Assembly (NCBI GenBank): GCA_025358125.1
Contig: JANYKS010000075.1
Location: 1 to 61,356, forward strand
Origin: Actinomycetes bacterium
GTDB taxonomy: Bacteria; Actinomycetota; Acidimicrobiia; Acidimicrobiales; Ilumatobacteraceae
Length of the DNA stretch: 61,356 bases
Direction: 5' to 3'
Of this stretch, positions 46,473 through 58,288 are shown one piece after another; position 1 is the first letter of the stretch, and each line of letters starts with the position of its first letter. Under the pieces are notes generated by a model, which saw only the letters and a list, made by a program, of their open reading frames with translations, had not been told where the DNA came from and searched no databases. The position numbers were made by a program, and so were the translations under genes.

Positions 46473-47693
46473 GTGCGCCGGCGGCTGGTCCGCAACACAG
46501 TGCTCGTTGCGGTGATGGTGCTGATGGTGTTGGCGACACCCGTTGTGCTGTTGCTCAAGCAGGCGACCGAGGACGAGCTCACCAGTCGGCTCTCGGGGAC
46601 CGCCGCCGCGATCAGCGGCAGCCTCGCCGGCAAGCTGTCCTCCGACGCGCAGATCACCAGCGCCGACCTGATCGGATTGCTGCCCGACGGCGACCGAGTC
46701 GAGATCCACGACAACGTCGGGCAGCTGATCGCCTCGTACGGGCCCGTGATCCAGGACGGCTTCCACGGCGAGGCCACCGCCGGGCGGGGCAAGCGAGTCG
46801 AGGTCAGCACGAACGGCGGCGATCTGCGCCGTCGGCTCACCCGCCAATTCCTGTTGCTCGGCGTGCTCGCCGCCGGCGGAGTGCTGCTGGCCGCCGTGCT
46901 CGCTGCAATCTTCGGCGCCCGCGTCGCCAGGCCGCTCGAACAACTCGCCTCGTCGGCGAGTCGACTCGGAGCTGGTGATTTCAGCGCGGCCCTGCCTCCT
47001 CCTTCGGGCATCCGCGAAATCGACGACATCCGTTCGACCCTGATCGCGAGCGCCCAGCGGCTCGACAAGACACTGAGTGCCGAGCGCAGTTTCACCGGCG
47101 ACGCCACCCATCAACTCCGGACCGGTCTGACCGGGATCGCGCTGCAGCTCCAACTGCTGGCAACACACGATGGCGAGGCCGTGCGCGCCGATGCCGCCAT
47201 GGCCCTGTCGCAAACAGACCGACTCACCGCAACGCTCGACGAGTTGCTCGACCTCGCCCGTGGCGGGCGGGGCAGCCAACGGATGTCCGTGCACCTCCAC
47301 GAGATCGCGCTCGAACACCGCGGCGACTGGCTCCATCGCTATCAACTGCAACGCCGCGGCTTGCTCTGTCACGGCATCGGCATCGCCGTGCTGGCCACCC
47401 CCGGCTTCGTCGGGCAGATCATCGACATCCTGCTCGACAACGCGTTGACCCACGGGCGGGGCAATGTGCGGATCGATGTGTCCGGGCGCCAACTCCAGAT
47501 CAGCGACGCCGGCATCATCGACGAACGCGCCGCCGACATACTGTTCAGCGGCTCGGATGACCCGGCAGCACCGCACGGCCGGGGACTCTCGCTCGCTCGC
47601 CGATTGGCCCAGGCCGACGGCGGACGGCTCGAACTGATCTCGCGAGCACCGACCACGATCGTCTTGACGTTGCCGACGGCGCACCCCGAATAG
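46473..47693 (+). CDS. sensor histidine kinase with weak ATP site
   Basis: 406 residues. TM1 (about 8-28), an extracellular loop, TM2 (about 125-148), HAMP, then the H-box ATHQLRTGL with H213. The N-box LLDNALTHG is kept. The G1 box that should read DxGxG reads DAGII, so one key Gly is lost, and the G2 box is reduced to HGRGLSLA. It pairs with the response regulator upstream. Kinase activity may be weak, or it may act mainly as a phosphatase. Confidence 0.87.
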   Translation: MRRRLVRNTVLVAVMVLMVLATPVVLLLKQATEDELTSRLSGTAAAISGSLAGKLSSDAQITSADLIGLLPDGDRVEIHDNVGQLIASYGPVIQDGFHGEATAGRGKRVEVSTNGGDLRRRLTRQFLLLGVLAAGGVLLAAVLAAIFGARVARPLEQLASSASRLGAGDFSAALPPPSGIREIDDIRSTLIASAQRLDKTLSAERSFTGDATHQLRTGLTGIALQLQLLATHDGEAVRADAAMALSQTDRLTATLDELLDLARGGRGSQRMSVHLHEIALEHRGDWLHRYQLQRRGLLCHGIGIAVLATPGFVGQIIDILLDNALTHGRGNVRIDVSGRQLQISDAGIIDERAADILFSGSDDPAAPHGRGLSLARRLAQADGGRLELISRAPTTIVLTLPTAHPE

Positions 47694-47761
47694 CCTGTCA
47701 GCGCCAACCGCCCGAGCGGCCGATCACGCCGCAGTTCACGCGGCGTTGCGCCGCAGTTGAA

Positions 47762-47790
47762 CTGACAACGCGTTGCGCGGCAGATATTCT
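47762..47790 (+). promoter_or_regulatory. promoter of L,D-transpeptidase gene, leaderless
   Basis: CTGACA, 17 bases, TATTCT, then six bases to the ATG at 47797. Confidence 0.65.
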
Positions 47791-47796
47791 GTGAAG

Positions 47797-49761
47797 ATGA
47801 GGCGACGAATATCCCGGATCTGCGCTGGCTTGGTCTGCATCGTGTCGATCCCGGCGATTACGACATTGACGACGATTGCAAACCCGGCGTTGGCAGCCGC
47901 CGCAACCCCCTCGGCTTTCACGGCCTTGCCGACATCGGCCCGTATCGCCGACACCCGTAACACGGGCACGGTCGGCGCAGGCGTGTCCGTCTCGGTCGCG
48001 GTCACCGGCGCAGCACCTTTGCCCGCCACCGGCAGTATCGTCGCCGCCGTCCTCAACGTCACCGTCGTCGGCCCGGCCAGCCAGGGATTCTGGACCGTGT
48101 TCCCCAACGGCGCATCGCGGCCGACCGCCTCCACCATCAACGTCGATGCAGCGTCGTCCGCCGCCGGTGCCGATCTTGCGTTGGCGAACATGGTCACCGT
48201 GCCGGTCGGTGCGAATGGTCTCGTCGACATCTACTCCCAGACCGGCGGCAACGTCATCGTCGACATGCTCGGCTACTACACGCCTGTCGGCGCCGCAACA
48301 GCCGGGCGGTTCGTGCCGCTCGCTTCGCCGACCCGGATGATCGACACACGCGACAGCAATTCCCCACTCATCGCCGATGAAACCCGCAACTTCACCGCCC
48401 CCGGTGCCGGCGGTGCATCAGCAGTCGCTCTCAACGTCACCGCGATCGGTGATGCCCCCGGCTACTGGCAGGTATTCCCGACGGGCGGCGCCAGTCCGGT
48501 TTCGTCGAACCTCAACTCGATGTACGCCGGCCATACCTCGGCCAATCAGGTCGTCGTCCCGGTCAACGCCTCCGGTCAGTTCTCGGTGTACTCGCTGACC
48601 GGCGGCCAGTTGATCATCGACGTCGTCGGGACGTTCACCGGCGCGGCCGCAGCGTCTTCGACCGATGGGCTGTTCGTGCCGCTGGTGACGCCGACCCGTT
48701 TTCTCGACACCCGCTCGGCCGCGCTCAATCGCCTCGGTGGCACGCAGCGACTGCTTCCCGGCTGGAGCGTCGAAGTGCCGGTCTCGGCCAACCCCGCGAT
48801 CAACCGCAGCGACGTCTCGGCCGTCGCGTTGAACCTCACCGTCACCGACACCTTCGGCGCCGGGTACGTCAGCGTCACCCCGGCCGGCGCCAACAACCCC
48901 GCCGTGAAGTCACGCACGACATCGAACATCAACGTCGCCCGGCCGGCTCAGACCGTGGCCAACCACGTCATCGTGCCTGTTTCTGGCCGTGGTTTCGACG
49001 TCTTCGCCCAAAGCCCGACGCACGCCGTCGCCGACGTCAGCGGTTACTACCTCGGCACGGCTGTCGCGTCGCCGTTCGGCCCGCCGGCCAATGTCGACCC
49101 GACGCCTTCGTTCTGCCTCGGCTTCTCGAGCGAGGCCGTGCTCACGTCCGCGTCGGGCAGCGTCGGCAGCCACGTCGCACTCGTTCAACAGCGGCTGCTC
49201 GATCTCGGGTTCTGGAACGGTGGCGCCGACGGTTCCTTCGGTTGGAGCACCCAGCAGGCCGTGATGGCGTATCAGTTCTGGAACGGCTTGGCGCCGAGCG
49301 GCAGGGTCGATGCGGCGACCGCTAGCAAGCTCAGCTACCCGAACTGCCGACCGACACCAGGCACAAACTCCGGAGACCTATTCGAGGTCGACCAGGGTCG
49401 CCAGCTCGGCTTCTTCATCCGTGGCGGCAAGCTGTTGTGGGTTCTCCACCTGTCAAGCGGTGGCGGCTACTTTTACGAGACCGACAACAAGATCAACGGC
49501 GCGAAGATCAGCGGTACTGCGATCACGACCAACGGCACGTTCCACATCTACCGAGTGGTTGATCAGCCGGTGTACCAGGGCACCCTCGGCACCCTGTACC
49601 GGCCACGCTTCGTCGTCGGCGGCATCGCCGTGCACGGCGCGCCGAACGTACCCAACTACCCTGCTTCACACGGATGCATCCGAGTCAGCAACCCGGCGAT
49701 GGACATGATCTGGGACCAGAACCTGCTGCCGATGGGCAGCACGGTCTGGATCCACGACTGA
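47797..49761 (+). CDS. secreted L,D-transpeptidase with beta-repeat array
   Basis: 654 residues. A signal peptide (cut near ALAAAA) is followed by three beta-rich repeats of about 135 residues (about 40-430), each starting with a TRxxDTR-like motif (IADTRN, MIDTRDS, FLDTRSA) and ending in VxGYY or DVVG. Then a peptidoglycan-binding domain (about 455-515; VALVQQRLLDLGFW) and a YkuD domain (about 525-654). The catalytic motif is HGAPNVPNYPASHGCIRVSN with Cys627. It should cross-link peptidoglycan 3-3 bonds. The repeats probably hold the protein in the wall or on glycans. Confidence 0.9.
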   Translation: MRRRISRICAGLVCIVSIPAITTLTTIANPALAAAATPSAFTALPTSARIADTRNTGTVGAGVSVSVAVTGAAPLPATGSIVAAVLNVTVVGPASQGFWTVFPNGASRPTASTINVDAASSAAGADLALANMVTVPVGANGLVDIYSQTGGNVIVDMLGYYTPVGAATAGRFVPLASPTRMIDTRDSNSPLIADETRNFTAPGAGGASAVALNVTAIGDAPGYWQVFPTGGASPVSSNLNSMYAGHTSANQVVVPVNASGQFSVYSLTGGQLIIDVVGTFTGAAAASSTDGLFVPLVTPTRFLDTRSAALNRLGGTQRLLPGWSVEVPVSANPAINRSDVSAVALNLTVTDTFGAGYVSVTPAGANNPAVKSRTTSNINVARPAQTVANHVIVPVSGRGFDVFAQSPTHAVADVSGYYLGTAVASPFGPPANVDPTPSFCLGFSSEAVLTSASGSVGSHVALVQQRLLDLGFWNGGADGSFGWSTQQAVMAYQFWNGLAPSGRVDAATASKLSYPNCRPTPGTNSGDLFEVDQGRQLGFFIRGGKLLWVLHLSSGGGYFYETDNKINGAKISGTAITTNGTFHIYRVVDQPVYQGTLGTLYRPRFVVGGIAVHGAPNVPNYPASHGCIRVSNPAMDMIWDQNLLPMGSTVWIHD

Positions 49762-49785
49762 AGCAAAGCTCGCCGGGTTCGCCGG

Positions 49786-52272
<2,487 letters not shown>

Positions 52273-52278
52273 CTGCTC

Positions 52279-52284
52279 AGCCTA
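52279..52284 (-). promoter_or_regulatory. -10 box of clpB, leaderless
   Basis: TAGGCT, then GAGCAG, then the ATG at 52272. A 15-base A/T-rich stretch separates the box from the HAIR-like site, which therefore covers the -35. Confidence 0.6.
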
Positions 52285-52299
52285 CAACGTGTTAATAAA

Positions 52300-52320
52300 C
52301 TTGATACGAGACGTATCAGG
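52300..52320 (-). promoter_or_regulatory. HAIR-like HspR operator of clpB
   Basis: CTTGATA-N7-TATCAGG on the plus strand. This has the 7-7-7 layout of the HspR-associated inverted repeat (CTTGAGT-N7-ACTCAAG) with the outer CTTGA kept. Flanking AAA and TTT extend it to a 12-base inverted repeat with one mismatch. It lies over the clpB -35 region, so repression by HspR is likely. Confidence 0.65.
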
Positions 52321-52402
52321 TTTTTCGGACATGGTCGCTCGCGTCGGTCGTTGGAATGATCTGATCACCACTGGCCGCGCACCGCTTTGCCACACTGATG
52401 GG

Positions 52403-53836
52403 ATGGGAAGAAACAGCCAGCAACGCCGGGCCGACAAGAAGCGCCGGGCCGCGCGCCAACAGCGCTTGAACGGTGCGCCCAGCCAGCCGCGATCGACCGA
52501 CCCATTCCGCCACGATTCAGCCGGGCACGATTCAGCCGGGCACGATTCAGGACCGGCTCGGCTCACCGACGCGACGATCGAAGGGATGGTGGTCAACGCG
52601 GCCCGCGTCGCGTTCGGCGCCGGAGAGCACAAGGCCGCGTTCGCTCAGGCGGTGTCCACGCTCGCCGCGTTGGAGGTCGATCCGGTCACGTCCAAACGGC
52701 CGGGCACGATCGTGGGCATGCTGCTGCACCGCTGTGTCACGTCCCTGTACGAGAACGGCTGGCAGCCGGCCGACATCGCTCATGCGGTGAAACGTCAATG
52801 GACCGTGCGGGCCAGCCGGTTGGTGGTTGCGGTCATCGCGACTGAGGCCCGTGGCACCGACGCCGTCCATCGGGCGCCACAGCCCTGGTTGGCCCAACTG
52901 GACGATCTCGGGGTCTACGACCCGACCCGCGCCAGCATCGTTGGCGGCTATGACAACTCCATCGCCGGCTGGTCACGGGCAGAGCGGTTGCACCCCGACG
53001 AGACGCTCGCCATCAGTGTGCAGGTACTCGCCCAGATGATGATGGCGGGCCGCCAGGCGGTACTGATCGAACCCCCATCGGCGTGGCCGGCAAGCAACCG
53101 GGGCGCGTTGGCGAGACCGCCGCGGTCCAGCGGCGACATCGACGCCAAGGCGCTCAAGCTGATCCGGGCACTGCTTGCCAAAGCCGAAGCCACCACGTTC
53201 GAGGCCGAGGCCGAGACGTTCACGGCCAAGGCACAAGAGATGATGACCCGCTACTCCATCGATGCCGCCGTGTTGGCCTCGGCCGGGAGGAGCAACGGCA
53301 TCGGCAACGCCGGGATCGAGTCGAGGCGGGTGCACATCGACAGCCCCTACGCCGACGAGAAGGCTGCGTTCCTGTCCGTCATCGCCGACGTCAACGGCGC
53401 CCGCAGCATCTGGTCACCACACGTTGGTTTCGCCACCGTGATGGGCTTCCCGGTCGATCTGCATCTGACCGACCTACTGTTCACGTCACTCCTGCTCCAG
53501 GCGACCAGGGCATCGGCCGAGGCGACGGCCACCGACCGACAGCTGCGAACGCCAACGTTTCGGCGGGCGTTCCTGATTGCGTTCGCGGACCGAATCGGCG
53601 AGCGGCTCGAGGCAACGAAACGGCACGCTTCGGCAGAGGCCCAGCAGCAGTACGGCACGGCATTGGTGCCGATCCTCGCCGACCGCGACGCGGCGGTCTC
53701 CGAGGCCTACACCCGCACCTTCCCCGACTCCACGCTCATGCCGACCCGCCGGCTCGACGCCAACGGATGGCACGCCGGGCGGGCTGCCGCCGATCGGGCC
53801 CAGATCGGTGCCGGGGAAGCCATCGCCCAGGCGTGA
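52403..53836 (+). CDS. DUF2786 domain protein
   Basis: 477 residues. A basic start (RNSQQRRADKKRRAARQQR), then a repeat-made HDSAG stretch, an unknown helical region (about 65-240), the DUF2786 domain (about 249-290; IRALLAKAEATTFEAEAETFTAKAQE) and a conserved C-terminal part with a metal-like His spacing. The molecular role of DUF2786 is unknown. ATG at 52403 is six bases after CACACT. Confidence 0.8.
   Translation: MGRNSQQRRADKKRRAARQQRLNGAPSQPRSTDPFRHDSAGHDSAGHDSGPARLTDATIEGMVVNAARVAFGAGEHKAAFAQAVSTLAALEVDPVTSKRPGTIVGMLLHRCVTSLYENGWQPADIAHAVKRQWTVRASRLVVAVIATEARGTDAVHRAPQPWLAQLDDLGVYDPTRASIVGGYDNSIAGWSRAERLHPDETLAISVQVLAQMMMAGRQAVLIEPPSAWPASNRGALARPPRSSGDIDAKALKLIRALLAKAEATTFEAEAETFTAKAQEMMTRYSIDAAVLASAGRSNGIGNAGIESRRVHIDSPYADEKAAFLSVIADVNGARSIWSPHVGFATVMGFPVDLHLTDLLFTSLLLQATRASAEATATDRQLRTPTFRRAFLIAFADRIGERLEATKRHASAEAQQQYGTALVPILADRDAAVSEAYTRTFPDSTLMPTRRLDANGWHAGRAAADRAQIGAGEAIAQA
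52511..52551. repeat. 15-bp tandem repeat in a gene start
   Basis: CACGATTCAGCCGGG at 52511 and 52526 and in part at 52541, encoding HDSAG units. Confidence 0.88.
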
Positions 53837-53917
53837 TCCCGCTGGTTGCCACGCCCGGATCATCGTTTTGCGCCCCGGAACCGGATGCCCGTTCACCGCT
53901 TTGTCATAGGGCAGGGA

Positions 53918-53923
53918 TACCTT
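53918..53923 (+). promoter_or_regulatory. -10 box of helicase gene
   Basis: TACCTT, seven bases, then the ATG at 53931. Confidence 0.35.
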
Positions 53924-53930
53924 GACCAGC

Positions 53931-56849
53931 ATGGTCCGTCGCGATTCCGTGTCACTGCGCGAACTGCATCCGGCGCTGCAACTCCGCTGGCAAGACGGCG
54001 AGCTGTACCTGTGGGCCATCGATCCGACGAGTGCGACGGTGGCCACCATCGTCGATCTGATGCGGTTGGTCGATCGCCGCCTCGGTCGCCACATCTCGGC
54101 CGGATCTGCGCCGATGCGGATCCCGATCACATTGCCTGGCGGTTCCGGCGCGACACCGACACCGGTGCTGCGGATCCAGCTCGGCGCCATGAGTGAAGTG
54201 GCAGCGGACCGCTCCTCGGCCAGCATGCAATGGTTCGATGCGGTCGGCGGCCTGACCGACGCCACGTTGCGCGCCGAGCGGGTGCGAGCGGTGCTCGAGA
54301 TCAACGGGCCGGTACACATCGCGCGGTGGGTCCCGATTGTCGATCACCGTCTTGGTCAGGCAATTGCGGCGCTGCACGAGCAAATGCCGGCCGCGTGCGG
54401 CGTCACGGACATTGTGGCGTTCTTCGTGGCTGCCGTGGATGCCCAGGCCCGGCGCAGATTGAGCGAGCAGGGTTGGAGACCAACGCCCCCCGTCAACGCT
54501 CGCGGCACCGAGTACCGCTCCGCCCACGCGACGTTCCGGGCGCTCACCTCCGCTTCTGGCAGCGTGCTGTACAGGAGCGACGACATTCCCACGCTCGGCG
54601 AGCTCGGACGAACCTTGGAGCGAGAGTTCGACCGCTCAAACGGCGTGCCGGTCGTTGCTCCCCAGCTCCGCCTCCATCTGCCCGATGGGCTCGACGCGTC
54701 GTGGCGGCTCACGCTCGAACTCGTCGACGTCGATCAGCCCGATCGGTGGTGCACCGCCGCCGACGTCTTCGCCGCCACCGCGCTCGCCGTCGACATCGCC
54801 CGTCAGCCGGCGCACCTCGATCGGCTCAGGGCGCGTCTCGTCGACGCCGCTCGGCTGATCGCCAACGAACTCGGCCAGCACATCAGTCCGTTCGCTGTGC
54901 TCATCGACATGCCGGCAGCCGATGTGGAACTCGATCTCGACGAGGTCGAACTCTTTCTCGCAACCTGCCCCGCTGCACTCGACGCGCTCGATGTCCGCCT
55001 GCTCGGGCCCGAGCAGCTGGTCCGCGCCACGGCCGGGGTACGCGCTGCCGCCAGGCCCAAGGCCGATGGCGCGGCCAGCGGCAGGTTCTCGGCCGGTGCG
55101 CTGGTGCAGTGGAACGCGACGATCGACGATTCCCCGATCGACGACGCACAGCTGGAGCGAGCGTCAGCGACTGGACAGTCGCTGATCCATGTCAACGGGC
55201 GATGGGTTCGCCTCGATACGACCCAGGTCCGCACCACGCTCAGCCGGTTGCACAAGCACCGCGAGGAACACGCCGAGCTCGATGTCGGCGGACTGATGAA
55301 GCTCGCCGCGGAGGCTGCCGGCGCCGCGGGCGCGGCCGGTGCGATCGAGGTGGATGGCGACGGCTGGATCGCGGACCTGCTGGCCGGGCTCCCCGACGAG
55401 CAGCTGATCGAGCTCCACGAACCACCGCAGTTCGTCGGCGAGTTGCGGCACTACCAGCGCCGCGGCCTGAGCTGGATGGGCTTCCTCGGCCGGCTCGGCC
55501 TCGGTGGTTGTCTCGCCGATGACATGGGGCTCGGCAAGACCGCGACGACGCTCGCCCATCTCGCCACCCGGCCGGGCCCCCATCTCGTGGTGTGCCCGCT
55601 CAGCGTCGTACACAACTGGTACGCGGAAGCGGCGCGCTTCACCCCACACATGCAGGTTGCGATCCATCATGGCAACGAGCGAGCCCGCGGCGATGATGCC
55701 GTCGGGCAACTGATTCCGGCCGACATCGTCGTCACCACCTATGGCCTGCTCACACGTGACATCGACACGCTTGCCAGTGTGCGCTGGGAAACGCTCGTGC
55801 TCGACGAAGCCCAGGCCGTCAAGAATCACCTCACCCGCGCGGCTCGCGCCGTTCGCCAGCTGCAGGCAAAACAAAGGCTGGCGCTGACAGGGACGCCGGT
55901 CGAGAACCATCTCGGTGAACTGTGGTCGATCCTCGACGCGGTCAACCCGGGCCTGCTTGGCAGTGCGACGTCGTTCTCCGACCGCTACTCCAAGCCGATC
56001 CAACGCACCGGCGACGCGGGTGCGATCGCCGCTCTGCGCACGCTCACCCAGCCGTTCATCCTCCGCCGTACGAAGGCCGACAAGACATTGCTCCCGGAAT
56101 TGCCGGACAAGATCGAGCAGATCGCATGGGCAACCCTCACCCGCGAGCAGGCCGCGATGTATCAGGCCGTCGTCGATCAACTACTGGCCGATGCGCAGGC
56201 CCAGACCGGCATCAAGCGGCGCGGTCTGGTGCTCGCCGCACTCACCCGCCTCAAGCAGATCTGCAACCACCCGGCCCACGCTGCCGGCGACGGTTCGCGC
56301 ATCGCGGGTCGCTCCGGCAAGCTGACCCGGTTCGACGAGTTGGTCGACGATCTCCTCGCCGCCGACGAACGGGCCCTGATCTTCACCCAGTTCCGCGAGA
56401 TGGGCCTGCTCCTCCAGCGCCATCTCGCCGAGTTGCTGCACATCGACGTGCCGTTTCTGCACGGGGGCGTCTCGCGGCTCGGGCGCGACGCGATGGTGCG
56501 CAAATTCCAAGCCGGCGAGGCTGCCCCGCTGCTGCTCGTCTCGCTCAAAGCCGGCGGCACCGGGCTCAACCTCACTGCCGCCTCACAAGTCATCCACTAC
56601 GACCGCTGGTGGAACCCGGCGGTGGAAGATCAGGCAACCGACCGCGCATGGCGACTGGGGCAGGGCCACACCGTGCTCGTCCACAAGTTGGTGTGTGAGG
56701 GCACGCTCGAGGAACGGATCAGCCAACTCATCGACGACAAACGCAAGCTTGCCGACTCGGTCCTCGGCACTGGCGAACAATGGCTCACCGAACTGTCGAC
56801 CGACGATCTTCGCGCGCTCGTCTCCCTCTCGCCCGAGAGTCCCCGATGA
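53931..56849 (+). CDS. SNF2-family DEAD/DEAH-box helicase
   Basis: 972 residues. The N-terminal half (about 1-490) has no clear domain except an RNA polymerase/HepA-like SNF2_assoc segment. The motor has motif I DDMGLGKT near 532, motif II DEAQ near 624, motif III LTGTPVENHLGELWSIL, and the helicase C half with ALIFTQFREMG, GTGLNLTAASQVIHYDRWWNPAVEDQATDRAWRLGQ. It acts on DNA or RNA polymerase complexes. Its stop overlaps the SWIM gene. ATG is preferred over TTG at 53922. Confidence 0.93.
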   Translation: MVRRDSVSLRELHPALQLRWQDGELYLWAIDPTSATVATIVDLMRLVDRRLGRHISAGSAPMRIPITLPGGSGATPTPVLRIQLGAMSEVAADRSSASMQWFDAVGGLTDATLRAERVRAVLEINGPVHIARWVPIVDHRLGQAIAALHEQMPAACGVTDIVAFFVAAVDAQARRRLSEQGWRPTPPVNARGTEYRSAHATFRALTSASGSVLYRSDDIPTLGELGRTLEREFDRSNGVPVVAPQLRLHLPDGLDASWRLTLELVDVDQPDRWCTAADVFAATALAVDIARQPAHLDRLRARLVDAARLIANELGQHISPFAVLIDMPAADVELDLDEVELFLATCPAALDALDVRLLGPEQLVRATAGVRAAARPKADGAASGRFSAGALVQWNATIDDSPIDDAQLERASATGQSLIHVNGRWVRLDTTQVRTTLSRLHKHREEHAELDVGGLMKLAAEAAGAAGAAGAIEVDGDGWIADLLAGLPDEQLIELHEPPQFVGELRHYQRRGLSWMGFLGRLGLGGCLADDMGLGKTATTLAHLATRPGPHLVVCPLSVVHNWYAEAARFTPHMQVAIHHGNERARGDDAVGQLIPADIVVTTYGLLTRDIDTLASVRWETLVLDEAQAVKNHLTRAARAVRQLQAKQRLALTGTPVENHLGELWSILDAVNPGLLGSATSFSDRYSKPIQRTGDAGAIAALRTLTQPFILRRTKADKTLLPELPDKIEQIAWATLTREQAAMYQAVVDQLLADAQAQTGIKRRGLVLAALTRLKQICNHPAHAAGDGSRIAGRSGKLTRFDELVDDLLAADERALIFTQFREMGLLLQRHLAELLHIDVPFLHGGVSRLGRDAMVRKFQAGEAAPLLLVSLKAGGTGLNLTAASQVIHYDRWWNPAVEDQATDRAWRLGQGHTVLVHKLVCEGTLEERISQLIDDKRKLADSVLGTGEQWLTELSTDDLRALVSLSPESPR

Positions 56850-57496
56850 GCGCGCTCGGGCCGGACCGTGAAGGCCGTCTGATCTCTACCCGTCTCGACG
56901 TGCTGGTCGCAGGCATGTGCGATCCGCAACGCTTCCGACGCGGGCGCGACTATGCCAGGCAGGGAACCGTGCACGACCTCGACGTTCAGGCCGGGTACCT
57001 CACCGCCAGCGTGCAGGGCAGCGTGGCCGCTGCGTATCGCGTCACCGTGCGCACAGCGGCCGGCGAGGTGGGCGAACATCTCTCGGTACTCGTGCCGACA
57101 CGCGGCGACATCACATTCGACTGCAGCTGCCCCGACTGGGATTCGCCCTGCAAACACGCCGTTGCCGTCATGATCCAGTTCTCGGAACGGGTCGCTCACA
57201 GCCCGGTGCTGCTTGCCACCTGGCGCGGCGTCACTCCCGACCCAACGACCGCCCAGCGGGCCACGATCGGCTCGCGCACCGCAGGGTCATCCACCCGCGC
57301 GGAGGCCGCACCACGCGAGGCGGGTCTCACAGCCGCCGATCGAGCAGCGCTCGGCGAGTTCCTCGGCGTGCATGTCGAATTCGAGCAGCCGACACTCACC
57401 ATGCTTGCGCCGCCGCAGGGAGCATGGGATGAACCGTGGTCGTCGATGCTCGTCGACGCGCTCACCGTTCTCGCCCAGACACCTCGCCGAAGATAG
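56846..57496 (+). CDS. SWIM zinc-finger protein
   Basis: 216 residues. The SWIM motif is CSCPDWDSPCKHAVAV near residue 92 (CxCx6CxH). The rest is helical. Such proteins are common partners of bacterial SNF2 helicases, and here its ATG overlaps the helicase stop (ATGA). It probably helps the helicase bind nucleic acid or protein. Confidence 0.87.
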   Translation: MSALGPDREGRLISTRLDVLVAGMCDPQRFRRGRDYARQGTVHDLDVQAGYLTASVQGSVAAAYRVTVRTAAGEVGEHLSVLVPTRGDITFDCSCPDWDSPCKHAVAVMIQFSERVAHSPVLLATWRGVTPDPTTAQRATIGSRTAGSSTRAEAAPREAGLTAADRAALGEFLGVHVEFEQPTLTMLAPPQGAWDEPWSSMLVDALTVLAQTPRRR

Positions 57497-57520
57497 GCCG
57501 CGCGCCGTCGACCAGCACTC

Positions 57521-57526
57521 TAAGCT
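57521..57526 (+). promoter_or_regulatory. -10 box of second L,D-transpeptidase, leaderless
   Basis: TAAGCT, six bases, then the GTG at 57533. Confidence 0.4.
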
Positions 57527-57532
57527 CCATGT

Positions 57533-58198
57533 GTGCGGATGACCAGAACAATCGGTGCGGCGGTAGCCGCGATGACGCTGCTGACTGCGGCCCCTTACGT
57601 TCTGGGCGACTCGGCGACATCGGCGTCACGGTCGGCTCCTGTGCCTGGCGTCGTGCGGTCGGCGGCATCGATTTTTCCCGCCGATATTTTACGCTCCGCC
57701 AACGGCGATGGTCCCGCGACGCGAGGCACCGTCGTGCAGATCGGACCCGTGCCGGCGCCCCCGCCCGCGCTGAAGCCGGGCGACTCATTGGAGATACCGC
57801 CGGATTCGGGAACCGGGCGCCGGGTCGTCTATTCGAAGGGCATCCAGCGGGTGTGGATGATCGAAGAGGACGGAACGCTCTACAACACCCACCGCGTCTC
57901 CGGCCGGCCCAATCAGCCGACGCTCGGAACGACGAAGGTCTTTTCGCGAAGCCCGACGACGTGTTCTCGCCTCCATACGAACATCTGCATGCGGTTCATG
58001 GTCCGTTTCGCCAGGAACCTGCGAGACGACGACAACATCGGTTTCCACGAAATACCGCGACGTGACGGTATCCCGATGCAGAGCGAGGACGAACTCGGCC
58101 TGGCGCTCTCCGGTGGCTGCGTTCGCCAGTCCACCGCCGACGCAATCCTCATGTGGGACTGGGCTCAGCTCGGAACCGTCGTGGTCGTGGTCTCCTGA
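57533..58198 (+). CDS. secreted L,D-transpeptidase, short
   Basis: 221 residues with a signal peptide (about 1-28), a Pro-rich linker and a YkuD-type domain (about 95-221). The active-site region reads GLALSGGCVRQS, so the Ser-His-Gly-Cys of most enzymes is Ser-Gly-Gly-Cys here; IGFHEIP gives the upstream His. Wall cross-linking or a related role is likely. ATG at 57539 is a possible start. Confidence 0.75.
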   Translation: MRMTRTIGAAVAAMTLLTAAPYVLGDSATSASRSAPVPGVVRSAASIFPADILRSANGDGPATRGTVVQIGPVPAPPPALKPGDSLEIPPDSGTGRRVVYSKGIQRVWMIEEDGTLYNTHRVSGRPNQPTLGTTKVFSRSPTTCSRLHTNICMRFMVRFARNLRDDDNIGFHEIPRRDGIPMQSEDELGLALSGGCVRQSTADAILMWDWAQLGTVVVVVS

Positions 58199-58288
58199 CA
58201 GGCGGGTCGATCCGATGCCGGGCCTGCTGTCACCGTCGGCGCCGCGCCACAAGGCGGAGCCGATCACCAGCCATTTGCGACGACGACG

